Source: Terriglobia bacterium
GTDB taxonomy: Bacteria > Acidobacteriota > Terriglobia > JAIQFV01
Direction: 5' to 3'
Assembly (NCBI GenBank): GCA_020072965.1
Contig: JAIQFY010000032.1
Coordinates: 1 to 58,852 of the forward strand
Length of the DNA: 58,852 bases
Below the pieces are notes generated by a model. That model ran no database searches. It was not told the DNA's origin and saw only the letters and a program-made list of their open reading frames with translations. Position numbers and translations under genes: made by a program. Shown piece after piece: positions 7,776-17,278 of this stretch. Position 1 is the first letter of the stretch. Every line of letters begins with the position of its first letter.

Positions 7776-9638
7776 ATGCATATCATGACCCGGGCCAGTC
7801 GATTAATTCTCCCAGGCACTGCCATTCTTTTCTTTCTTTTCTTTCTCTCAATCTCTTCTGTGTCCAGCCAGGAAACTCCCCCCGGCACGATCCGCGTCCG
7901 TGTGACTCTCATCCCGGTGGACGTGCGGGTGACCGATCTGAAGGGCAAGCCAAGGCTGGACTTGAAGAAGGAAGACTTTTCGATTTTCGAAAACGGCGTA
8001 CGGCAGGACCTCCGCCATTTTTCTGTGGAAACATTCAAGGCGACCGCCGCAGGTTCCGCCGACAAGGCGCTCCTAAGAAAGGTCCCCCGCCTGGAACTGA
8101 TCCCCCAGACGGCACGCACCTTCTTGATCCTGCTGGGCCGGGGTCGACTCAATCGCCCTTTCAAAGGCGTCGACGCCCTGACCCAGTTTGTACGAAATGA
8201 TCTTCTACCCCAGGATCGTGTGGCCGTGTTTGCCTACAATCGCGCGACCGATTTCACCACCGACCACGAACAGATCGCGCAGGTGCTCGAGCGGTACAAA
8301 ACGATTCATGAGAAAATCGAATCACAACTGGAGCTTCGTTTCAGAGGGCTGGTTGCTGTATACGGAAGTAAAGAAATCCCCAAGTCGTCTCAACCCGATA
8401 TTGACACGATCTTCGGGGCCCCCGGGAGCATCGGTTCGCGCCAGGTACCTCCCGGACACATCACTGATTCAGGACAGTTGGTGAGGGATTTGAACCAGGC
8501 GAGCGAGACGCTGCAGCGGGTGGAGGCGGACGCCGCCATGCGAGCCGACAGCTCCATCGCTTCGGCGGGGCAGGCGGTAATACCGGGAATAAGCTCCACC
8601 TCGGCTTCATCCTTTGACCTCCTTCAAGCCGGAGAGTTCACCGACCTGCCCTTTGAAGATTACGTGAGCACAGCCGCCACGACCCTGCAGGATCTCCGAA
8701 ACATCTATACTGCGATCGAGTACCTCCGCTACATTGAGGGGGAGAAGCATTTAATGTTTTTCACTGAAAACGGCCTGTTCCTTCCCCGGCTGGAGAATGA
8801 CAAGAGTATTGCCGCCATGGCCAACGACGCCCGGGTCGCGATTGATACCATTCAGACCGGAGGCGTGGATCAAGCATTCGGTTTTTCCTACGCGAGTGCA
8901 TTGCCACGTAAGTTCGTCGGTGCCGAGACGCCCGAGGAACAGCAGCTGATCCGCGCGGGCGCGAGCGGCGCATTTGCGATGTCCACCCTGCGCAATATAT
9001 CGCAAATGACCGGCGGCCTGGCTTCCGTCCGTGAGAAAACTCAGATTGCCCTGGCCCGGCTGAATGACGTGACCCGGGGACAATACCTGCTGGGTTACTA
9101 TCCCATGGACAACACATGGAACGGACATTACCGGCGTATCACGGTGAAGGTCAATCGTCCCGACGTGAACCTCTCCTTCCGGCACGGATACTATGCTCAC
9201 GATACCCTGGAGCCATATGACCAAGAGGCTTTTCTCTCTTATAGCCGCATCACGGCGGCCGCCGGCTACACCGAGGACATCAAGGACCTGCCCTTTCAGG
9301 TGGAATCCAAGGAAGACCGGACTGCTCCCGGGATCCCTCAAGTGATGATCAGTTTGAAGATTGATGCGTCCCAGGTTCCTTTCCAAACCGTGAACGGCCT
9401 CCACCAGGGAAAGCTTTCCATCACCGTTTTCTACGGAGACTCGAAGGGGAAAAACCCGGGAGATCAATGGGAGACCCTGGACATGAATCTGCGCGAAGGA
9501 ACTTATCAGCGGGTGATGAAGGAGGGAATTCCGTTCTCGATGCGTGTCCCCTTCCTAGGACCCAACCAGGCGCTTCGGGTCGTCGTTTACAATTACGATA
9601 ACGACCGCGTCGGCAGCCTCATGACCAGGGTGAAGTAG
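7776..9638 (+). CDS. VWFA-related acidobacterial domain protein, paralogue 1
   Basis: This 620-residue secreted protein has a hydrophobic signal near residues 10-30 (LILPGTAILFFLFFLSISSV). The domain of the VWFA-related acidobacterial family (TIGR03436 type) follows, opening with VRVTLIPVDVRVTDLKGKP and EDFSIFENGVRQDLRHFS. The core continues with NDLLPQDRVAVFAYNRATDF and SALEYLR-like stretches, and ends in QYLLGYYPMDNTWNGHYRRI. Where typical members have an Asp-x-Ser-x-Ser metal site, this protein has LILLGRGRLN (residues 117-126), so metal binding is probably lost. The start at 7776 has GGGAAGGAGAAAACC upstream. It is a paralogue of the gene at 19573, with a shared leader. Function is unknown; extracellular adhesion or protein interaction is inferred from the fold. 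Confidence 0.88.
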   Translation: MHIMTRASRLILPGTAILFFLFFLSISSVSSQETPPGTIRVRVTLIPVDVRVTDLKGKPRLDLKKEDFSIFENGVRQDLRHFSVETFKATAAGSADKALLRKVPRLELIPQTARTFLILLGRGRLNRPFKGVDALTQFVRNDLLPQDRVAVFAYNRATDFTTDHEQIAQVLERYKTIHEKIESQLELRFRGLVAVYGSKEIPKSSQPDIDTIFGAPGSIGSRQVPPGHITDSGQLVRDLNQASETLQRVEADAAMRADSSIASAGQAVIPGISSTSASSFDLLQAGEFTDLPFEDYVSTAATTLQDLRNIYTAIEYLRYIEGEKHLMFFTENGLFLPRLENDKSIAAMANDARVAIDTIQTGGVDQAFGFSYASALPRKFVGAETPEEQQLIRAGASGAFAMSTLRNISQMTGGLASVREKTQIALARLNDVTRGQYLLGYYPMDNTWNGHYRRITVKVNRPDVNLSFRHGYYAHDTLEPYDQEAFLSYSRITAAAGYTEDIKDLPFQVESKEDRTAPGIPQVMISLKIDASQVPFQTVNGLHQGKLSITVFYGDSKGKNPGDQWETLDMNLREGTYQRVMKEGIPFSMRVPFLGPNQALRVVVYNYDNDRVGSLMTRVK

Positions 9639-9689
9639 GGAGACAGTTCGACCGGCATGGGACAAGAATCCAGAGTCCCCGCGAGAGTG

Positions 9690-11306
9690 TCAATGATCCT
9701 TCGGGGTTTGACCATCTCCGGGTAGCATCTCCCGCTGGTGAATCATCCAGAATGCAACTCTCTCCGCCAGTGCGCTAACGGTCAAAGAGGGGTTCACCGA
9801 AAGCGCCGTGGGAATCAGTGACCCGTCGGCGACGTATAGACCCGGATAATCCCAGACCTCCCCGTGTGGGTTAGTCACACTCAGCTCCTTGCTCTCTCCC
9901 ATGAAGCATCCGCCCAACGGATGGGCTGTAAGCAGCTTTCTGAGAGGCCAGCGCCAGAGCAGGCTAGTGACATACTCTCCCCCGAGGTTCGAGCTCAAGC
10001 TTTTCAGGGCCGTTTCCATTTCCGCGAACATCCCGCGGCTGTGGCGGTGACTCCATTTCAAATCAATTTGGCCATCGCTGAGCTGCAGTCGTCCGTCCGC
10101 TGCATCGCTCCCCATTCCCAGATACGGAAGAAGCCGGGTGGTCGCCCCACCGCGGAAAAGTCGGTCAGCCTCAAAGCTGATTCGACCCCTGCCCGCCCCC
10201 ACGGTATCCAGCAGATAAGTGACCGCGGCGATCATCAAATCCGCCAGCCGGTTTGTCCTGGGGATTGCTCCTTCAAGTAGCCAGATAAACGGATCGGGGT
10301 AGCCGAGGTCCTCGATGAAAATCCTGTTCTCCGGGGTGGAGAAGTCAGCCCCGGCGGTTATGCTCGGGCCCCGGCTGGGGTCAACGACGCGATCTGCGTC
10401 CATAGTCCCCGCCAGAATGAAGTCGCCATTCCCAGAAAAGTGCATTCCCAGCATCGGACTAAGGCCGGGAAGTGTTCGGTGGACATCGCGGGAGCGTAAC
10501 AGGAGTTCAGTCGTCCCCAGGGTCCCCCCTGCAAGCACAAGGCGTCTTCCCACCACGGAACCCGGTTCAGAACGTCGCGGATCGCCGGGGTCGAATACTT
10601 CAAAATGGACACGGTATCCCTCTTCGCCGAGCGGTTCGATCTTATCGGCCTGATGCAAAGGAAAAATCTCTGCCCCATTTTGTTTCGCCAGAGGAAGATA
10701 ATTCAGGTCCAGCGTGTTCTTGGCGTGGAGGACGCAGCCGATCATGCAGTTCCCCGAGTAATCGCAGGGGGCCTGCGGAAGCCCGCTATGGGGGTTGACT
10801 CTCTCGACTCCCGTATACACCCCGATTGGAACCAGCTCCGCCTTGCGTTCAGTCGCCGCGACTGCGGCCATGAACGCCTGGGTCCGCAACGGTAAATCCC
10901 GTCCCGCCGGAGGGGCCAGAGGCTCAGAGTCGAGCATGCCCTCGGCCAGAGTGTAGTAAGGATCGAGAACCGAGCGCGTCACCTGGGACGGCCATCCCTT
11001 TTTCCCTACGACCTCCGCGGGGGCTCTCAGATGGACGTTGAAGTAATGGAGTGATCCTCCACCGACGCCACAGCCCTGGATGATGTCCATTTTCTCGAAC
11101 GTCTTGTATTCCAAGAATCCGAGACTTTCACCTTTCCTCCAAAAGGATCTCGCCACTTCCGCCGGGGCCCTCGGGAATTCGGTCTTGTCCCATTTCCTGC
11201 CGCGTTCCAAAACGCAAACCGAGCGCCCTGCCTGCGCCAAACGGCAGGAAGTGATCGCCCCTCCGAAGCCCGAGCCAATTACGACTACATCGTAAGTCTG
11301 TTGCAT
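9690..11306 (-). CDS. GMC-family FAD oxidoreductase, cholesterol-oxidase-like
   Basis: This 538-residue flavoprotein has the N-terminal FAD-binding motif YDVVVIGSGFGGAITSCRLA. The GMC substrate-entry motif GCGVGGGSLHYFNVHLRAP follows at about residue 80, then CDYSGNCMIGC and LVLAGGTLGTTELLLRS. The C-terminal motifs are HPLGGCFMGE and YVADGSLIPTALSVNPSLT, the latter carrying the conserved His/Asn region. This is the short cholesterol-oxidase-like branch of GMC enzymes, which oxidise alcohol groups of sterols or other lipids. No twin-arginine or other signal peptide is evident. The start at 11306 is supported by a GGAGGAG site upstream and by where the FAD motif begins. A beta-propeller gene lies 139 bases upstream on the same strand, so the two may share an operon. 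The substrate is unknown. Confidence 0.88.
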   Translation of the reverse strand: MQQTYDVVVIGSGFGGAITSCRLAQAGRSVCVLERGRKWDKTEFPRAPAEVARSFWRKGESLGFLEYKTFEKMDIIQGCGVGGGSLHYFNVHLRAPAEVVGKKGWPSQVTRSVLDPYYTLAEGMLDSEPLAPPAGRDLPLRTQAFMAAVAATERKAELVPIGVYTGVERVNPHSGLPQAPCDYSGNCMIGCVLHAKNTLDLNYLPLAKQNGAEIFPLHQADKIEPLGEEGYRVHFEVFDPGDPRRSEPGSVVGRRLVLAGGTLGTTELLLRSRDVHRTLPGLSPMLGMHFSGNGDFILAGTMDADRVVDPSRGPSITAGADFSTPENRIFIEDLGYPDPFIWLLEGAIPRTNRLADLMIAAVTYLLDTVGAGRGRISFEADRLFRGGATTRLLPYLGMGSDAADGRLQLSDGQIDLKWSHRHSRGMFAEMETALKSLSSNLGGEYVTSLLWRWPLRKLLTAHPLGGCFMGESKELSVTNPHGEVWDYPGLYVADGSLIPTALSVNPSLTVSALAERVAFWMIHQREMLPGDGQTPKDH

Positions 11307-11445
11307 CGCCAGCCTGCTCCTCCGGCAACCACTCGGTTCATCGCCCGGCCCTCTCACTCAATCGCGGAGAGATCCTGGAATACAGAGTGACGCTCTCCCA
11401 CGTCCCGCCTTGCTCAATCATTTTGACGGTGGAATGAAATGTGCC

Positions 11446-12684
11446 TTACCGTGGCATCACTTCGCTGTGGTGCATTCCCAGGTGATAGCCACGCGAACCC
11501 AGATGGTAATGAGGGTTCAGTCCGTACCGGTCTTTCCTGTACGGCAGCGACTTTTCAAATATTCTTTTTTGCGTTTTGCGCTCATAGACCGAGACGACGT
11601 TGTAGCCTCGGTTACCAGTGATCATGTACTGGCCTCCCGGCGATACCCTCGCGGCATAAATACCATCCATAATTCTCCAGCCCGTGACCTGGAGGGTTTG
11701 CAGAATGTAGTGGGTTGCTATGAGAGTCGGTTTCCTGCTGAAAGAACCGAGGAGGTTCTTCAGGCGCTGCCGCACGATCAGCATCCGGACCCACCAGGAG
11801 GGAACACACGAAAGCACGCGACTTTCGTCAAATGATTCCAGGGGAATCTCAACGACGGTGTGGCTGCCGCCGGAGGCCACGTACAGCACATTGTCCTCAC
11901 TGACGCCCACATCAGAATTGAGATGAATCGGAAACTCTGATCCACAACTCCAGCTGCGAGTGACTCGGGCGCTCGGGAGGTCGATTTCCAGGATGTATTC
12001 CCGAGTATAGGCCGGAGCCCAGTCGACATAGTTTTCATTGTCGGTGGCGAACGAGTACGTCAGCGCATAGCCGACGGGCTTGTGGGGGTGCACGCAACAG
12101 TGCCAGACATTGTTGCTCGGCACCTTGATCACTCTCGACCGCTTGAGAGGATCAGGCTCCTCCAGGTCGAAGACCGCAACCTGCTGCGCGACCTGGTGTT
12201 CCGGGCCAAGGTCTCCGATCAGAATGTAGCGATGCGTTGGATCCCACCGGATTTCATGGGCGTTGAAGAGACGGTGGGGCCCGAGCTGCTCGGGCGCCTT
12301 CAAGTCGTCGATATTGAACCGGTAGAGATGATCGCCGATGGCTCCGATGAATCGGCGATTATCGGGATACCAGAGGTGATGGGTGTTCGCACGAAGCCGG
12401 TACAAACACTCTTCGAAATACATGGTGGATTGACGGGCCACCATCTTCATGTTGTCCGGGTCAGTGATATCGAGCAAGGCGATCTGCTGGCTGAAATTTC
12501 CCAGAAGCGCCAGCTCTCCGCTGGGCGCGATTGAAACATTGTGAGCGGCGCTGATGCCGGGATAGTGTTGAATGTGGAATTTGCGCTCCGGCCAATCAAA
12601 CCGGAGAATTCCGCCGCTGCCGATCAGCCCGTCGAGGTGCGGCCCGTCGAGCGCCATGAATACGCTGAAACGCTCATCGTTCAT
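11446..12684 (-). CDS. Beta-propeller protein of unknown function
   Basis: This 412-residue protein has repeating blades typical of a beta-propeller, such as HNVSIAPSGELALLGNFS, HEIRWDPTHRYILIGDLG, GVSEDNVLYVASGGSHTVVE and AARVSPGGQYMITGNRGYNV. Several His residues recur at blade ends (THHLWYP, WHCCVHPH, GMHHSE), which could ligate a metal. The arrangement recalls YVTN or selenium-binding-protein-like propellers, but no signature firm enough to assign a family was found. No signal peptide is visible, so it is probably cytosolic. AGGAGG lies 7 bases before the ATG. It precedes the GMC oxidoreductase gene on the same strand with 139 bases between, which suggests a functional link. Confidence 0.78.
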   Translation of the reverse strand: MNDERFSVFMALDGPHLDGLIGSGGILRFDWPERKFHIQHYPGISAAHNVSIAPSGELALLGNFSQQIALLDITDPDNMKMVARQSTMYFEECLYRLRANTHHLWYPDNRRFIGAIGDHLYRFNIDDLKAPEQLGPHRLFNAHEIRWDPTHRYILIGDLGPEHQVAQQVAVFDLEEPDPLKRSRVIKVPSNNVWHCCVHPHKPVGYALTYSFATDNENYVDWAPAYTREYILEIDLPSARVTRSWSCGSEFPIHLNSDVGVSEDNVLYVASGGSHTVVEIPLESFDESRVLSCVPSWWVRMLIVRQRLKNLLGSFSRKPTLIATHYILQTLQVTGWRIMDGIYAARVSPGGQYMITGNRGYNVVSVYERKTQKRIFEKSLPYRKDRYGLNPHYHLGSRGYHLGMHHSEVMPR

Positions 12685-13132
12685 ACATAAACCTCCTGTG
12701 TGGCAGTTGGAGTGGAACGCAATGCGGCACCTATGAAGTACGGAAGAGAACCTGCCTGCAGCGTATCATTGTTCTACCTCAGCAATTCGCCCTGCTTCGC
12801 TGTTGACCTCAGCAAATTTTCTTTTCACACCTTGGAAGAATATCCGCCCGCTCCGGCCGGCACTGAATTTGAGTCTATCGTTTCAGATGGTAGCTGAACT
12901 GTAAACCGGAACATCAAATGCCGTCAACGACTGTTTGCTTCTAAACCGTCCTTCAATACCCGATGTGTTTCCCAGGACGAAAACTGAAGGCATTCGGAAG
13001 TTGTGTGCGCCACAAGAGGGATTGCGGGCCCTTGTGCCCTGTAAGGGCACGCTTCAAAAGCCCAGGGCATCGCCCTGGGAGGATCAGCATTTCTTGATTT
13101 CTGTTTTGCCCTGCAAGGGCAACCTCCAAGAG
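12685..13132. repeat. Intergenic stretch ending in GCCCTGNAAGGGC-type REP palindromes
   Basis: The first 300 bases between the divergent propeller and phosphoesterase genes show no gene. From about 13030, units made of GCCCTGTAAGGGC and CCCAGGGCATCGCCCTGGG occur. A second unit (GCCCTGCAAGGGC then CCCAGGGCG) runs into the left arm of the element at 13133, and its other half resumes after 13430 with CGCCCTGGGACGATCA and GCCCTGTAAGGGC. Confidence 0.6.
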
Positions 13133-13430
13133 CCCAGGGCGCTGCCCCATAGGCGTTAACCTAAAGAGGATTGATTTTAAAGGGGGAGGGGGACGGTTCT
13201 GTCGAATCCCCCCAGCGGGAGCTGGGGGAAAGTTCAAGTACAACCCACAAACACAGGCTCCAAAAACAAACTCCAGACCCCCCCATCCCGCTTCGCGGGA
13301 TGGGGGAGATAATGAAAATGGGATCGCTGCCGTAGGCTGTACCTGAACCATCCCCCGGCTTCCGCCGGAGGGATTATGGACCGCACATTACTCCGGTCTT
13401 AGGTTAACGCTTATGGGGCAACGCCCTGGG
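13133..13430 (-). mobile_element. Gene-free inverted-repeat element, copy 2 (reversed)
   Basis: The arms at 13133-13164 and 13399-13430 match over 32 bp with two mismatches. The inner part (GCGTTAACCTAA) corresponds to the arm of the copy at 2798. The interior is the reverse complement of copy 1 over long stretches: the AGGATTGATTTTAAAGGG start, the GACGGTTCTGTCGAATCCCC block and the GATCCCATTTTCATTATC-type block. The outermost 8 bases of each arm (CCCAGGGC and GCCCTGGG) are the two halves of a REP palindrome that appears undivided at about 13064-13082. This copy therefore seems to sit at the tip of a REP hairpin. Confidence 0.78.
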
Positions 13431-13679
13431 ACGATCACAATTATTAAATTTCTGATTTGCCCTGTAAGGGCAATCTCGCGGTGACGGGGCCGGCCATCCC
13501 AAGAATCTCCTTCAGAAATTGCTTTCTTGCTTTGACCGCTCGGAAGGGCTAGCATACCGCCCATTAACACAATCGTCTGAGACTCCCATTAAGCCGCCGG
13601 GAGGGTGGGAGGTCAACCTGAAAAGGAAGAGTCTAAGAGTTCTCACACCTGCCGATTGAACCGAAAGGAGCACCGGGGT
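13431..13679. other. Leader region of the metallophosphoesterase gene
   Basis: The beginning carries the right half of the interrupted REP unit, including GCCCTGTAAGGGC at about 13459. No gene was seen. AAAGGAG at about 13664 is the ribosome-binding site for the next gene. Confidence 0.4.
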
Positions 13680-15104
13680 ATGCCCGACATCCGGTATGTT
13701 TGTTTGTCCGATATGCACTTTGGCGCGGACAACAGTCTTATGACCTGCATGAAGGCCGGCAGCGCCGGGGGGGATCCCACTCAAGCCAGTCCGGTCGTCA
13801 TCAGCCTGGTGGGATGCCTCAGAGAATTAATTTCAAAGAATGAGAGCCCCAAAAAGCCGAAGTTGATTTTGAACGGCGATATCCTGGAACTGGCTTTGAC
13901 GACGGACAACCGCGCGGCCATGGCGTTCGAGCGATTCCTGGAGTTGATTATGCTGCCCGGTCAAGAGCCGCTGTTTGACTCCACGATTTTTTACCTTCCG
14001 GGAAATCATGACCACCATCTGTGGGAAACGGCCCGCGAGGCCCAGTATTCCCATTACATTAGTGGGATCAAGAAGGGTGTTTATCTGGACAATCCCTGGC
14101 ATGCGACCAGCTCGTTTATCGAGGAGCGAGCCCCGCTTCCCGCTGTGTTCTTGAATACCCTGGCGAAGCGGGTCCGGGGGACCGATGACGTGACGTTCGC
14201 AACAGCGTATCCGAACTTCGGCCTCTTGCGTGACGATAAACAAAGATGCGTGTTGTTTCATCACGGTCACTTCACGGAATCGATCTACCTGATGATGAGC
14301 ACGCTGAACACGATGATCTTTCCTGATCGCAAGGTTCCGAGCCAGGTGTGGGACATCGAAACGGAGAATTTCGCCTGGATCGATTTCTTCTGGTCGACGA
14401 TGGGGCGTTCAGGAGAGGTGGGAGAGGATGTGGAGCTGGTTTACGACAAGATGCTCGATCCGGGGGCCTTCGATAAGGTCCTTCAGAACCTGGCCGGAAG
14501 CCTCGTGGAACGGTTTAAGATGCTCTTCTGGAACCGCTGGATAGGACGGAGAGCCCTGTTCTGGGCGCTTGAGAAAACAGCCGGGCAATACGCCGCCCAG
14601 GAACGACTTCAACCGGCGGGCCCTTTGAGTGACGAAGGACAGCAAGGTCTCAAGTTGTACGTCGAAGGTCCCCTGCGGGAACAGATCAAAATTGAGCGCA
14701 AGGATACGGTGCCTCCGGAGGTAACCTTCGTCTTTGGTCACACCCACAAGCCCTTCGAGCAGGTGATTGAGTCTGATAGATACCGCAACCCGCTCGAAGT
14801 ATACAATTGTGGAGGGTGGGTGGTTGATGCACCCCAGCCCACACCGGTCACTGGGGGTGCGGCGATACTGGTCGATGAAAATTTGGACGTCGCCTCGCTC
14901 CGATTATACAACGAGGCAACCAATCCAAACGATTATGCGGTCAAGGTGCAGGCTGCCACCTCGGGGAGCAATCCTTTCTGCCAGAGGATCGCATCGCTGA
15001 TGGATCCATCTCGAGGGATTTGGAAAGAGTTCTCCTCAGAAGCGGCAAAGGCCGTGAGTATTTGCCGCAAGAACTTGCGCTACCATATCCGAAGAAGAGT
15101 TTAA
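13680..15104 (+). CDS. Calcineurin-like metallophosphoesterase
   Basis: This 474-residue protein shows all the metal-binding blocks of the calcineurin-like phosphoesterase fold: CLSDMHFG (Asp11, His13), LNGDILEL (Asp67), PGNHDHH (Asn109, His110), FHHGHF (about 194-198) and FGHTHKPFE (GHTH at 353-356). Such enzymes use two metals to hydrolyse phosphomonoesters or phosphodiesters. The 150 residues between the third and fifth blocks form a large insertion with an aromatic, amphipathic stretch (FKMLFWNRWIGRRALFW), which might touch a membrane. No signal peptide is seen. The ATG at 13680 follows GAAAGGAG by ten bases. The internally duplicated orphan gene follows on the same strand after 368 bases. 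The substrate is unknown. Confidence 0.9.
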   Translation: MPDIRYVCLSDMHFGADNSLMTCMKAGSAGGDPTQASPVVISLVGCLRELISKNESPKKPKLILNGDILELALTTDNRAAMAFERFLELIMLPGQEPLFDSTIFYLPGNHDHHLWETAREAQYSHYISGIKKGVYLDNPWHATSSFIEERAPLPAVFLNTLAKRVRGTDDVTFATAYPNFGLLRDDKQRCVLFHHGHFTESIYLMMSTLNTMIFPDRKVPSQVWDIETENFAWIDFFWSTMGRSGEVGEDVELVYDKMLDPGAFDKVLQNLAGSLVERFKMLFWNRWIGRRALFWALEKTAGQYAAQERLQPAGPLSDEGQQGLKLYVEGPLREQIKIERKDTVPPEVTFVFGHTHKPFEQVIESDRYRNPLEVYNCGGWVVDAPQPTPVTGGAAILVDENLDVASLRLYNEATNPNDYAVKVQAATSGSNPFCQRIASLMDPSRGIWKEFSSEAAKAVSICRKNLRYHIRRRV

Positions 15105-15159
15105 CAAGGCGGGTTGATGAAAAACTGAGCCCTGAGGATTTCAAAATATGGGTTTTACT

Positions 15160-15330
15160 TTGGTAGGCGGGATCCCGTTCTTTGGGATCCCGGGCCTTTG
15201 CCTGTAAATTGCACGGTATGGCATCCGTCAAGAAACGAACAGATCACGCGCTCTTGTGACCGGCAGGGAAAAACCCGGGACCCCCAAAAACGGATCCCGG
15301 CCCGCCGCGGCGGGCTTGACCGGGTCAAAT
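15160..15330 (+). repeat. GGATCC-rich palindromic repeat, copy 1
   Basis: This contains TTTGGTAGGCGGGATCCCG, ACCGGCAGGGAAAAACCCGG and CGGCCCGCCGCGGCGGGCTT. The same motifs recur in order at about 34000-34110. It lies between the phosphoesterase gene and the duplicated orphan gene, in a stretch (15105-15472) without other recognised features. Confidence 0.6.
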
Positions 15331-15472
15331 TTCATCTAGAAATAATTGTCACTTTATCTTAAGGTCATCTCTAGACAAATAAATCCCACCGACGATCCAC
15401 CCGTGTGGAGTGGTGAATTCAAGTGCGGTCTACCGCCAACCGTGTTTCTAATAGCCTTGTGGAGGTCTGACG

Positions 15473-17278
15473 ATGCCCGACACCAAGTTCAAAACCCTGA
15501 CCTGCCTGGAGGGAAAACTGGGCCAAGACCCGCTCCTCGACGAGATTTACGCTGAAGCGCAGGCCACCTCGATCCTCGAAACGGTGAAGTCTTACATGGA
15601 TGCACTTCGCGGCAAGCTTGATAACAATGCCCGCCCGTATCAGAAAATCGCCCGGCTCTTTGCCGCGGGGCTTATCCCAGCCGAGGATGTGGCGGGCCAT
15701 CACGATGGGGAAGCCATCGGTCTCAGAACCGGCGATGAGCACGGGCTGCTGGCCTCCTACGGGAATTTCCTGGGGCTGGTGTGGGGCACCGTCGTCGGGC
15801 CGGTCGCGCCATGGGTGGGGAAATCCTTTCTTCCCGTGAGTCAGGAACTCCTTCGGAACTACACGGACGGGTTTGAGCGTGGCGACACTCCCACTTACCT
15901 GGGAATAAATCATTTCGAGAAACTGGAAGAATCCGCGATCAGCAAGCTGAGCTTCTCCATTGTGACTTTCTGGATGCATTTGAAGGACGCGCCCGAGGCG
16001 GAACGAGACCTCTATGGTTACGAAAAGAACGGGGGGCTGTTCATCGCCCGGCGTGCTCCGTCGGTGTACGCGGGGTCGAAGCGCGAGGTCTTTCAACTGA
16101 ACTACCGATGGCATAACCTGGGGAACTCTCCCCCCGTCAGCTATCTCATCGACGAGTTGGTCCGAATCGGAGACGGCGTCTACCTGGGCCAACTCCTGTT
16201 TGCGACCCGGAATGTGTTGAGCCGGTTCGACCCGGATCTTCCGATCAAGGACTACGATTACCAGCATTTCGGGTACTTCTTGCTCATGGATGACGGCTGG
16301 GCGGCTGAAACCCGGAGAGTCTTCCCCAATATCAAGCCCGGCAGGATCACGGCCCGCTTCGATACTTCAAAACCTGGAGGTCAGCCGGCCCCCGCAACGC
16401 CGGCCATCAGCGTAACCACACCCAAGTTCACCACGCTGACCTTTGCCGACCCCGTCGATGGAAACTGTGACGATCTCGTGTTTGCGGGGATACGCGAGGA
16501 CTTGAAGCAGCATGAAACCATCCTCGACCTCCTCAAGGCGTATTCCGACCAGCTCATGAAGAATTTCGACAACCGGTCACCCTATTTTTTGAAGCTCGGA
16601 GAGCTGTTCAATCGCGGCATCGGCCCTGATGAGGTGAGGGGGTTTTTCCGGGGAGCCGTCATCTCCTTCCACACTGAGGGCTTCTATAAATTCTTTGACG
16701 TGAATACACTGAATGCGGGCTGGATGTTGGGTCGACGCTTCACCCCTTGGACGGGAAAAACTTTTGACCCCATCAGCGTGGATCGCCTGAGAGGCCTCAC
16801 TGACGGCTTTGAACAAGGGTCCGTGCCTACCTTCTGGGGGACCAACACCATGTCCTTCAAGACCACCAAGCAAAAGTTTATCCGGGACATGATGAAACTG
16901 GCCGGAATCTGGATGGAAGAAGTCCCGGCGGAGGAAGCGAATCAGTTCGGGTATGACTACAAGTCATTTTTCTTTATCGCCCGAAAGGGACCTTCCGCCA
17001 ACGAAGACAATCGGGGGAAAAAGGTGTTCCTGTTCAACTACCGGTGGCCGAAGCTCCGGACTTTCCCTCCGGACAATTACTGTATTGACGAACTGGTGAA
17101 GATTGCCGACGGCCTGTATTTAGGTCAACTCAACTACTCCACGGAACTCCTTAAGAAATTTGATCCGCAGGTGGATGCCTTTGCCTATAAGTATCGCGTG
17201 TTCGGGTATTTTCTTCTGATGGATGAAGACTGGCAGCGGAAAAGGCTGGCCATTGGGCTGGATCCGTATGACGTTTAG
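15473..17278 (+). CDS. Orphan protein built of two tandem copies of an unknown domain
   Basis: This 601-residue cytosolic protein consists of two homologous halves, about residues 2-290 and 318-598, joined by a Pro/Ala-rich linker (SKPGGQPAPATPAISVTTP). Matching segments include KSFLPVSQELLRNYTDGFE with KTFDPISVDRLRGLTDGFE, LNYRWHNLGNSPPVSYLIDE with FNYRWPKLRTFPPDNYCIDE, IGDGVYLGQL with IADGLYLGQL, and FGYFLLMDDGW with FGYFLLMDEDW. The strongly conserved Trp, Tyr, Asp and Gly residues suggest a ligand-binding pocket in each half. I recognise no family. GGAGG lies eight bases before the ATG. It may be co-transcribed with the metallophosphoesterase gene, although 368 bases with palindromes intervene. 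It has neither a signal peptide nor membrane segments. Confidence 0.85.
   Translation: MPDTKFKTLTCLEGKLGQDPLLDEIYAEAQATSILETVKSYMDALRGKLDNNARPYQKIARLFAAGLIPAEDVAGHHDGEAIGLRTGDEHGLLASYGNFLGLVWGTVVGPVAPWVGKSFLPVSQELLRNYTDGFERGDTPTYLGINHFEKLEESAISKLSFSIVTFWMHLKDAPEAERDLYGYEKNGGLFIARRAPSVYAGSKREVFQLNYRWHNLGNSPPVSYLIDELVRIGDGVYLGQLLFATRNVLSRFDPDLPIKDYDYQHFGYFLLMDDGWAAETRRVFPNIKPGRITARFDTSKPGGQPAPATPAISVTTPKFTTLTFADPVDGNCDDLVFAGIREDLKQHETILDLLKAYSDQLMKNFDNRSPYFLKLGELFNRGIGPDEVRGFFRGAVISFHTEGFYKFFDVNTLNAGWMLGRRFTPWTGKTFDPISVDRLRGLTDGFEQGSVPTFWGTNTMSFKTTKQKFIRDMMKLAGIWMEEVPAEEANQFGYDYKSFFFIARKGPSANEDNRGKKVFLFNYRWPKLRTFPPDNYCIDELVKIADGLYLGQLNYSTELLKKFDPQVDAFAYKYRVFGYFLLMDEDWQRKRLAIGLDPYDV

Noticed and set aside
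8751-9467. Long open frame on the minus strand within VWFA paralogue 1
   Set aside because: It lies entirely inside the sense gene, lacks any family feature and reflects the GC-rich codon pattern of the sense strand.
9690-17278. Biosynthetic gene cluster for a natural product
   Set aside because: No synthase, cyclase, carrier protein or other core enzyme is present. Only a looser functional link between the genes is proposed.
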